From positions 1-6,365 of the forward strand of contig CAMLHI010000123.1 in the NCBI GenBank assembly GCA_946479705.1: a stretch of 6,365 nt of DNA, read 5' to 3'. The stretch comes from an uncultured Oxalobacteraceae bacterium. GTDB taxonomy: Bacteria; Pseudomonadota; Gammaproteobacteria; Burkholderiales; Burkholderiaceae. This document shows, in pieces, positions 1 to 5,149 of the stretch. The position numbers and the translations under genes are program-made. Below the pieces are notes generated by a model. The model did no database searches, was not told the origin of the DNA, and saw only the letters and a program-made list of their open reading frames with translations. Every line of letters begins with the position of its first letter. Position 1 is the first letter of the stretch.

Positions 1-1
1 C

Positions 2-23
2 GGGCAGGCTACAATGCCTGTCC
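2..23 (+). promoter_or_regulatory. palindrome with TACAAT in its loop, probable -10 of a leaderless promoter
   Basis: Arm GGGCAGGC (2-9) and arm GCCTGTCC (16-23) pair over eight positions with a single G-T pair. The six-base loop between them (10-15) is TACAAT, five of six matches to the sigma70 -10 consensus. The ATG of the transporter gene follows at once, at 24. If TACAAT is the -10 element, transcription would start around 22-24 and the mRNA would be leaderless, which fits the lack of any Shine-Dalgarno here. The -35 region lies outside the window. The palindrome could instead be an operator, or the stem of a terminator for a gene to the left, but no T-run follows it. Confidence 0.45.
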
Positions 24-974
24 ATGCTTGCCATTCTCATCGTCACCTTTCCGTTCTTCGCGCTGGTGCTATGCGGCTACCTCGCGGTACGGCGGCACAT
101 GCTGCCGCAGCTGGCCATTCCTGGCCTGAACAGTTTCGTCCTGTACTTTGCGCTGCCGTGCATGCTGTACCGCTTCGGCTCGACCACGCCGCTGGCGCAA
201 CTGCTCGACGGCGGCGTGTTCGGGGTGTACCTGCTGTGCGGGCTGATCGTGGTCGCCCTGACGGTGGCGGCCACCCTGCGCCAGGCGGACTGGAACAACG
301 CCGCCTTCGGCGCACTGGTGGCCGCCTTTCCGAATACCGGCTTCATGGGTGTGCCCCTGCTGGTGGCACTGCTGGGCGAACGCGCGTCCGGCCCGGTCAT
401 TGTGGCCCTGGTGGTGGACCTGGTGCTGACGACCTCCCTGTGCATCGCACTCTCACGGCTGGGCGGTGCCAGCGGCCAGAGCAGCATGGCGGCCTTGCGC
501 CATGCCCTCGCCGGCGTGCTGCGCAACCCGATGCCCTGGGCCATCCTGCTCGGCGCACTGGCCTCCGGCCTCGGGCTGGCGCTGCCCGGCCCGCTCAACA
601 AAACGGTCGGGCTCCTGGCCGACGCCGCCTCGCCGGTTGCCCTGTTTACCATCGGCGCCGTGCTGGCGCGCTCGCAGATGAACGCCACCGAGCCCACCCC
701 GGCCGGCCAGTTCGTGCCGGTCGCCCTGGTCAAGCTGCTGGTGCATCCCTTGCTGGTGCTGGGTATCGGCAGCGCCGCGCGCGCCGTCGGCGTGCCGCTT
801 TCGCCTTCGGCCCTGACCGTCCTGGTGCTGCTATCCTGCCTGCCCAGCGCCAGCAACGTGGCGCTGCTGTCCGAACGCTTCGGCGCCGACACCGGGCGCA
901 TTGCCCGTATCATTTTGGTATCGACCGCACTGTCGTTTTTCACCTTTTCCGCCGCGGTTGCTTTACTTTCGTGA
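24..974 (+). CDS. AEC-family (auxin efflux carrier-like) transporter
   Basis: This is a 316-residue inner-membrane protein of the AEC family, secondary carriers that export or exchange organic anions; the substrate cannot be read from sequence. The length is normal for the family. About ten hydrophobic segments can be seen, near residues 2-21, 31-50, 65-86, 94-117, 123-145, 171-189, 193-214, 230-250, 259-276 and 293-315. Family-typical stretches are the GLNSFVLYFALP segment (34-45), FPNTGFMG (102-109) followed by a conserved PLL, LFTIGAVL (207-214), KLLVHPLL (237-244) and the LPSASNVALLSERFG segment (273-287). The N-terminus begins directly in the first membrane segment, as is usual, so ATG 24 is the likely start even though it has no ribosome binding site. 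It is complete and ends with TGA. No partner gene is evident; the next gene on the same strand is 159 bp away. The family is confident, the substrate unknown. Confidence 0.9.
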   Translation: MLAILIVTFPFFALVLCGYLAVRRHMLPQLAIPGLNSFVLYFALPCMLYRFGSTTPLAQLLDGGVFGVYLLCGLIVVALTVAATLRQADWNNAAFGALVAAFPNTGFMGVPLLVALLGERASGPVIVALVVDLVLTTSLCIALSRLGGASGQSSMAALRHALAGVLRNPMPWAILLGALASGLGLALPGPLNKTVGLLADAASPVALFTIGAVLARSQMNATEPTPAGQFVPVALVKLLVHPLLVLGIGSAARAVGVPLSPSALTVLVLLSCLPSASNVALLSERFGADTGRIARIILVSTALSFFTFSAAVALLS

Positions 975-982
975 AACCATTA

Positions 983-1013
983 TTGCCGCGCATGCCACTT
1001 AGTATGAAATAAT
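983..1013 (+). promoter_or_regulatory. weak candidate promoter for the diguanylate cyclase gene
   Basis: The 159-bp gap between the transporter and the cyclase gene is clearly AT-richer around 1000-1040 than its surroundings, as expected of a promoter. The best -10 match is AATAAT at 1008-1013 (five of six to TATAAT). The only -35-like hexamer in range is TTGCCG at 983-988, with an overlong 19-bp spacer. A TCGACA at 1025-1030 resembles a -35 but has no good -10 downstream. Any start near 1020 would leave a leader of about 115 nt. No terminator-like hairpin with a T-run follows the transporter stop, so read-through is also possible. Confidence 0.25.
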
Positions 1014-1059
1014 AGCGCGCTTAATCGACAACAATAATTGCCTACCGGATGTTGATGGT

Positions 1060-1084
1060 GACCTTCCCAAGTCATGACAAGGTC
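1060..1084 (+). repeat. inverted repeat in the leader of the cyclase gene
   Basis: GACCTT (1060-1065) and AAGGTC (1079-1084) are a perfect 6-bp inverted repeat. The 13 bases between them contain a second perfect palindrome, GTCATGAC (1071-1078). It lies about 40 nt upstream of the Shine-Dalgarno, in the probable untranslated leader. It could be an operator or an mRNA stem-loop. It does not show the conserved features of the known c-di-GMP riboswitch classes. Confidence 0.35.
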
Positions 1085-1122
1085 CGCGTGGGCGCTTGCG
1101 GCGGCCTCAGGCGCAGCTGCTG

Positions 1123-1128
1123 AAGGAG
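1123..1128 (+). promoter_or_regulatory. Shine-Dalgarno that fixes the cyclase start at GTG 1134
   Basis: AAGGAG sits five bases before GTG 1134, an ideal spacing. The upstream in-frame ATG at 1074 has no purine-rich stretch before it. It would also add 20 residues that are mostly Ala, Gly and Ser and look like translated leader, not protein. Confidence 0.8.
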
Positions 1129-1133
1129 ATCCG

Positions 1134-3989
1134 GTGACCCCGATGTTCATCCTCGACAACGAGCTCGCCGCGCTGGATGCGCGGCTGGCGCCGCTGGCCG
1201 GCGCCGAGCGCGTTGCGACGGCGGTCGAGCTGGCCTGGCATCTGCGCCAGCGCGACGTGCCCCGCGCCGCCCAGGTGATGGCCGACATCGCCCCGCTGCT
1301 AAGCGTGATGCCGCTGCCCGCGCGCAGCCTGCTGCAGGCGCGCTGCCAGCTGGTCGACGGCGAAGCGCGCTGGCTGCGCGGTGAACTCGACCAGGCGCGC
1401 GCGGTCGCCGACCAGGCCTTCGAGGTCTTCGCGCTGCACGACGACGCCACCGGCCTGGCCGACGCGCGCTGGCTGCGCGCCTGGATCGATCTGGACCGCG
1501 GTCACGCCGTGGCCAGCGACGAAGAACTGGCTGCCGCCGCGGTGGAGGCGCGCCGCTGCGGCGACCCGGTGCGCATCGACGTGTTCGACGCCGCCGCCGC
1601 GCTATTCGCGGTGTTCCGCGATTTGCCCGCCGCCGGAGCACGCTGGGGCAGCCGCTTCGATCCCGACGACGACACCTTGCACCCGGCCGTGGTGGGCTGG
1701 ATCCACGACTACCTCGGCACCAGCGCTTTCCAGTCCAGCGATTTCGGCCACGCCGTCAGCCTGCTGATGCGCACCTACGAAGCGGCCCTGGCCACCGGCC
1801 AGATCCGCCGCGCCATCAACGTGGCCACCAACATCGGCAATGGCTTCACCAGCCTGAACGCGCACCATGCCGCGCTCGAATGGATGCAGCGCGGGCTGGA
1901 CCTGGCACGCCCCACCGGCTGGCCCATGAGCATCGGCCTGGGATTGATGCAGACGGCCGAAACGCTGCGCCAGCTCGGCCAGCGCGAAGCGGCGCTGGAG
2001 CTGCTGCACGAAGCGCTCACCACGCTCACGCCCTTGGCCGGCTCGCGCGCCTACGCCATCGCCCTCGAATACCAGGGCGACCTGGCGCTCGACGGCGGCG
2101 ATTACGAGCGCGCCCTGAACAGCTTCGCCCTGCTCGAAGAACGCGGCGAAGTGCTCGGCCAGGCCGACTTCCAGAGCGGCGCGCGGCGTGGCCAGGCGCA
2201 TGCGTTGTCGCACCTGAACCGCCCCCAGGCCGCGCTCGGCAAGGCCCGCGACGCGCTGGCGCTGGCGCGCGATCATGGCGACGCCTACAACCAGATTTCC
2301 GCGCTGCGGGTGCTGGCCGAAATCCACGCCCGCCATGGCCTGCCCGCGCCGCTGCCGGCCGACGCCCCCAGCGCCGCGCTGCACTACCTGCAGCAGGCCA
2401 AGGCGGTGGCCGCGACTATCGAAGGCTACACCGTGCCCGGCGACCTGCTCGACGCGGTCGCGCGCGAATACGCCAGCATCGGCGACTTCCAGCGTGCCTA
2501 TCATGTGGCGCTGCAGGCCGGCGCCGCGCGCGACAAGATCCACAGCCAGGAAGCCACCAACCGCGCGGTGGCCATGCAGGTGCAGTATCAGACAGAACGC
2601 GCCAAGACCGAGGGCGAGCACCACCGCCAGCTGGCCGCGGCCGAAGCCAAGCGCGCCGAAGTGCTGCTGCAGACCAGCGCCACGCTGGAGCACTTGTCCG
2701 CCATCGGCCAGGAGATCACCACCCACCTGGAAGCGGCGGCGGTGTTCCGCGCGCTCGACCGCCATGTGCACGGCCTGCTCGACGCCACCCACTTCTCGAT
2801 ATTCATGATCGAGCCCGATGGCAGCACCTTGCGCTGCGCCTTCGGCATCGAGGCCGGGCGCAGCCTGCCGCCCCTGCGCTTTTCGCTGACCGATCCGAAC
2901 GCCACCTCGGCGCGCTGCGTGCGCGAACGGCGCGAGATCCTGGTCGAGATGGACCCCGACGGCGAGATGCCGAACCTGATCCCCGGCACCCTGCGCACCC
3001 TCAGCCTGCTGTTCGCGCCGCTGCTGATCGGCGAGCGCGTGCTGGGTGTGATGACGGTGCAGTCGATGTCCGCCGGCGCCTACGGCGAGCGCGAACGCCT
3101 GATTTTCCGCACCCTGTGCGCCTACGGTGCGATCGCGCTCGACAACGCCAGCGCCTACCGCCAGGTCGCGGCCACGCTCAAGACGCTCAGCGCCACCCAG
3201 GCGCAGCTGCTTGAAAAAAACCTCGAACTGGAAGAAGCCTACAAGGCGCTGGAAGACGTCAGCCTGACCGACCAGCTGACCGGGCTGCGCAACCGTCGCT
3301 TCTTCCTGCAGCATGTCGATGCCGACGTGGGCCTGAGCCTGCGCCGCTATGACGACCCGCTGCGCGTGGGCGCCAATGAACGTGACAGCACGCCCGGGCG
3401 CGACCTGGTGTTCTTCATGGTCGACCTGGACCACTTCAAGGAAGTCAACGACGTGCACGGCCACGCCGCCGGCGACGCAGTGCTGGTGCAGATGCAGGAG
3501 CGTCTGCGCGAAGTGTTCCGCGAGTCCGATTACCTGATCCGCTGGGGCGGCGAGGAATTCCTGGTGCTGGCGCGCGGCACGCACCGCGAAGACGCCAAGG
3601 TGGTGGCCGAGCGCATCCGCGCTGCCGTGGCCAACCGCGCCTTTGTGCTGCCCGACGGGACCGCGCTGTCGAAGACTTGCTCGATCGGCTTTGCCTGCTT
3701 CCCATTCGTGCCGGCGCAGCCGCGGCTGATGTCGTGGTCCGAAGTGGTCGAGCTGGCGGACCAGGGCCTGTACCTGGTCAAGCGCTCCGGCCGCAATGCC
3801 TGGGCCGGCATCTACAGCACACCCGACTCGCGCTACGAGGAACTGTTCCCGCGCCTGATCCACCAGCTGGAGCAATCGCTGGCCGATGGCGAAGCGCGCC
3901 TGGTCACCAATCTGGAGAAGGTCCAGGTGACCGCCGGCGCCAAGACGCGCCGGCTGGTGCTCGAAAGCGACAAGATCAAGCGCGCATAA
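1134..3989 (+). CDS. cytosolic TPR-GAF-GGDEF diguanylate cyclase
   Basis: Predicted to make cyclic di-GMP from two GTP. It has 951 residues with GTG 1134 as start (numbering from there). Residues 1-465 are alpha-helical, Ala/Leu-rich repeats of TPR character, clearest at about 225-262, 267-300, 307-340 and 347-382. A charged coiled coil (about 466-516) leads into a GAF domain (about 520-675). A second short coiled coil (676-708) joins this to the GGDEF domain, which opens with SLTDQLTGLRNRR (710-722). The metal-binding aspartate is in DLDHFKEVND (764-773), and the signature is GGEEF at 805-809. RESD (796-799), exactly five residues before it, is the RxxD product-inhibition site, so the enzyme should be active and feedback-controlled. 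A polar insert (about 737-753) precedes the metal-binding strand, and about 60 residues follow the domain. No signal peptide, membrane segment, EAL or HD-GYP domain is visible, so it should sense cytosolic signals. The ligand is unknown. It appears to stand alone as a gene, and its end overlaps the convergent paiB gene. Confidence 0.93.
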   Translation: MTPMFILDNELAALDARLAPLAGAERVATAVELAWHLRQRDVPRAAQVMADIAPLLSVMPLPARSLLQARCQLVDGEARWLRGELDQARAVADQAFEVFALHDDATGLADARWLRAWIDLDRGHAVASDEELAAAAVEARRCGDPVRIDVFDAAAALFAVFRDLPAAGARWGSRFDPDDDTLHPAVVGWIHDYLGTSAFQSSDFGHAVSLLMRTYEAALATGQIRRAINVATNIGNGFTSLNAHHAALEWMQRGLDLARPTGWPMSIGLGLMQTAETLRQLGQREAALELLHEALTTLTPLAGSRAYAIALEYQGDLALDGGDYERALNSFALLEERGEVLGQADFQSGARRGQAHALSHLNRPQAALGKARDALALARDHGDAYNQISALRVLAEIHARHGLPAPLPADAPSAALHYLQQAKAVAATIEGYTVPGDLLDAVAREYASIGDFQRAYHVALQAGAARDKIHSQEATNRAVAMQVQYQTERAKTEGEHHRQLAAAEAKRAEVLLQTSATLEHLSAIGQEITTHLEAAAVFRALDRHVHGLLDATHFSIFMIEPDGSTLRCAFGIEAGRSLPPLRFSLTDPNATSARCVRERREILVEMDPDGEMPNLIPGTLRTLSLLFAPLLIGERVLGVMTVQSMSAGAYGERERLIFRTLCAYGAIALDNASAYRQVAATLKTLSATQAQLLEKNLELEEAYKALEDVSLTDQLTGLRNRRFFLQHVDADVGLSLRRYDDPLRVGANERDSTPGRDLVFFMVDLDHFKEVNDVHGHAAGDAVLVQMQERLREVFRESDYLIRWGGEEFLVLARGTHREDAKVVAERIRAAVANRAFVLPDGTALSKTCSIGFACFPFVPAQPRLMSWSEVVELADQGLYLVKRSGRNAWAGIYSTPDSRYEELFPRLIHQLEQSLADGEARLVTNLEKVQVTAGAKTRRLVLESDKIKRA
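3933..3954 (-). terminator. candidate 3' hairpin for the osmC-paiB operon, inside the cyclase coding end
   Basis: GCCGGCGC (3933-3940) and GCGCCGGC (3947-3954) form a perfect 8-bp GC stem with a 6-base loop. Read on the minus strand it begins about 22 nt after the paiB stop, where a terminator or 3'-stabilising hairpin would be expected. No T-run follows on either strand, so it is not a classical intrinsic terminator. GC-rich coding sequence also throws up such palindromes by chance. A smaller CCCGC/GCGGG hairpin (3992-4005) lies just after the cyclase stop. Confidence 0.25.
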
Positions 3990-4578
3990 ACCCCGCCAGC
4001 GCGGGCATGTCGGCGGCAATCGCCGCGCGGGTGCGCGCGCTCTGGTTCTGGCTCATCTTCCACTTGCCCTGGATGCGCGCGATGGGAATCTCGATACCCA
4101 CGATGGCGGCCATGATCTTATCGATAAAGGCGCGCGGCGCGTCGTGGATCGACCATGGCATCGAACGGCCTGCCTCGTGCGCGTCGGTGAGCCGGTCGAG
4201 CAGGGCGAACACCCAGGCCGGATCCTCGATGGCGCGCAGCACGCCGTGCGCGTGCACCACCGCGTAATTCCAGGTCGGCACCACCTTTCCGTGGACCGGC
4301 TTTTCCTCGTAGAGCTCTGGCGACACGTAGCCCGAAGCGCCCTGGAAGATCGTCAGCACTTCGCGTCCGCCCAGGCGCCACATGGGATTGGCCCGCGCCA
4401 CGTGAGCGCGCAGCACGCCGAACGGCGCTTCGTCGGTTGGCGCACCGATCTCGAAGGGGATGTGATCGGCCGTCAGGACATCGGCGCAGCTCACCACCGC
4501 GCCCAGCGGATGGGCCGCCATCAGCGCCTGCAGCACCTCGATGCGGGTCTCCTCGAATTCACTCAGCTGCTTGTACAC
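3976..4578 (-). CDS. paiB: PaiB-type FMN-binding negative transcriptional regulator
   Basis: This 200-residue protein belongs to the PaiB / FMN_bind_2 family, a split-barrel flavin-binding fold related to pyridoxamine-phosphate oxidase. In Bacillus subtilis PaiB is described as a negative regulator next to the polyamine acetyltransferase PaiA; what family members do in proteobacteria is poorly known. Hallmarks: DHIPF (38-42), LRAHVARANP (56-65), FQG (78-80), YVSPELY (84-90), HGKVVPTWNYAVVHAHG (96-112), GIEIPI (161-166) and GKWKMSQN (171-178). The length is normal, so it looks intact. The start is a GTG at 4578, supported by AAGGAG nine bases upstream. The start overlaps the end of osmC by 20 bp, which suggests co-transcription and coupled translation. 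The stop end overlaps the convergent cyclase gene by 14 bp. There is no paiA-like acetyltransferase beside it. The family is confident; a DNA-binding role here is not shown by the sequence. Confidence 0.9.
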   Translation of the reverse strand: MYKQLSEFEETRIEVLQALMAAHPLGAVVSCADVLTADHIPFEIGAPTDEAPFGVLRAHVARANPMWRLGGREVLTIFQGASGYVSPELYEEKPVHGKVVPTWNYAVVHAHGVLRAIEDPAWVFALLDRLTDAHEAGRSMPWSIHDAPRAFIDKIMAAIVGIEIPIARIQGKWKMSQNQSARTRAAIAADMPALAGFMRA

Positions 4579-5044
4579 GTCTCTGTTCTCCTTGAATCAC
4601 AATCTCGGCCTTGATCGAATTGGCGATGTAGCAGCGTTCATGGGCCGCATGATGGATCGCCGCCAGTTCCTCGTCGCCGGGTGTGCGCTCGCCCGAGAAC
4701 ACGATGGACGGACGCAGGGTAATGAGCGTCATCGCCTTGCGGCCCTCGCTGTTGGTGTCGAGGGTGCCGAGCGCCGCGTCGGTGTAGCGGTCGACGACGA
4801 AGCCGTGCTGCGCCGCGATCGACAGGAAGAACAGCATGTGGCAGCTCGATACCGCCGCCACCAGCGCTTCCTCCGGATCGACATTGGCCGGCTCCGACAT
4901 CGGCAGCGGCACCGACAGGGGCGAGGACGAGGCCGGCACGCGCAGGCCGCCGTCGAACTGCCAGGCGTGCGCGCGGCTGTAGCGGTTGTCGGTGAAAGGC
5001 TGCGTGCCGCGTTCCCAGCTGACCTGCGCTTCGAATGACTGCAT
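4559..5044 (-). CDS. OsmC/Ohr-family thiol-dependent hydroperoxide reductase
   Basis: A 161-residue cytosolic protein of the OsmC superfamily. Members reduce organic hydroperoxides using two cysteines, usually recycled by lipoyl proteins or small thiols. Both redox cysteines are present: C68 in SSCHM (66-70) on the central helix, and C138 in HERCYIANS (135-143). Other conserved features are R21 in NRYSR, the NVDPEEALVAAVSSCH stretch (54-69) with its glutamates, and GFVVD (81-85). The length is as expected. ATG 5044 has a GGAG six bases upstream. This is the OsmC-like branch with PEEALVAA before the SSCHM cysteine; whether it prefers organic peroxides or other acyl or thiol substrates cannot be told. 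It is the first gene of a two-gene operon with paiB, divergent from the mocR-type gene, and has a good promoter in the shared spacer. Confidence 0.92.
   Translation of the reverse strand: MQSFEAQVSWERGTQPFTDNRYSRAHAWQFDGGLRVPASSSPLSVPLPMSEPANVDPEEALVAAVSSCHMLFFLSIAAQHGFVVDRYTDAALGTLDTNSEGRKAMTLITLRPSIVFSGERTPGDEELAAIHHAAHERCYIANSIKAEIVIQGEQRRVQAAE
4588..4593 (-). promoter_or_regulatory. Shine-Dalgarno of paiB, inside the osmC coding end
   Basis: On the minus strand AAGGAG precedes the GTG start at 4578 by nine bases. It lies within the last codons of osmC, so a ribosome finishing osmC would pass over it and could re-initiate on paiB. Confidence 0.65.
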
Positions 5045-5073
5045 GCTGTGCTCCGGTAGGTATCAGAAAGGCC

Positions 5074-5101
5074 ATTCTACGGGCCGATTTGGCTTGCTCA
5101 A
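5074..5101 (-). promoter_or_regulatory. sigma70-type promoter of osmC-paiB
   Basis: On the minus strand the -35 is TTGAGC (bases 5101-5096, four of six matches), the spacer is 16 bp and the -10 is TAGAAT (5079-5074, five of six). The predicted start near 5067 leaves a leader of about 22 nt containing the GGAG ribosome binding site. This is the best promoter in the window. Confidence 0.6.
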
Positions 5102-5109
5102 ATAGCCAA
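5089..5109. promoter_or_regulatory. inverted repeat over the osmC -35, candidate operator
   Basis: TTGGCT (5089-5094) and AGCCAA (5104-5109) are a perfect 6-bp inverted repeat separated by nine bases and centred at 5099. The centre falls on the predicted -35 of osmC (5096-5101) and on the possible -35 of the divergent mocR gene (5094-5099). A protein bound here could affect both genes. The divergent MocR-type protein is the obvious candidate, though binding is inferred only from position and symmetry. Confidence 0.45.
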
Positions 5110-5122
5110 TAAGCGCGAATAT
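5094..5122 (+). promoter_or_regulatory. weak candidate promoter of the mocR-type gene
   Basis: TTGCTC (5094-5099) and GAATAT (5117-5122) stand 17 bp apart in the right place, but each matches the consensus poorly. The proposed -35 overlaps that of osmC on the other strand, so the two promoters would share one control region. A weak promoter is common for autoregulated regulators. Confidence 0.22.
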
Positions 5123-5149
5123 GAGAAGGCCAATCCAGATCCGCCGACC

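Larger units (their letters stand above)
5068..5134. repeat. GCCAAT-type direct repeats in the osmC/mocR spacer
   Basis: AAGGCCATT (5068-5076) and AAGGCCAAT (5126-5134) differ by one base and lie in the same orientation near the two ends of the spacer. A third related copy, AGCCAAT (5104-5110), lies between them, so the core GCCAAT occurs at 5105 and 5129, 24 bp apart. Pairs of direct repeats in a divergent spacer are the usual binding arrangement for MocR-type regulators such as GabR and PdxR, which makes these candidate operator half-sites. The copies are short and could be coincidental. Confidence 0.35.

Noticed and set aside
14..1012. 332-codon plus-strand frame overlapping the transporter
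   Set aside because: The translation is Arg/Ala/Gly-rich without hydrophobic segments; the neighbouring frame from 24 encodes the clear AEC family protein.
975..1133. Possible c-di-GMP riboswitch or small RNA in the gap before the cyclase gene
   Set aside because: I checked the leader for the conserved core of the known c-di-GMP riboswitch classes and saw none; only the short inverted repeat and a weak promoter can be supported.
3992..4005. CCCGC/GCGGG hairpin as an intrinsic terminator of the cyclase gene
   Set aside because: The stem is only 5 bp with no T-run after it, and it is within the paiB coding sequence, so it is too weak to call on its own.
1602..4019. 805-codon open frame on the minus strand across the cyclase gene
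   Set aside because: It is the antisense shadow of a high-GC gene. Its translation is rich in Gln, His, Gly and Arg with no recognisable domain, while the plus strand encodes GAF and GGDEF motifs.
4144..5038. Plus-strand open frames opposite paiB and osmC
   Set aside because: They are antisense to two well-recognised families and show His/Arg/Gln-rich shadow composition.
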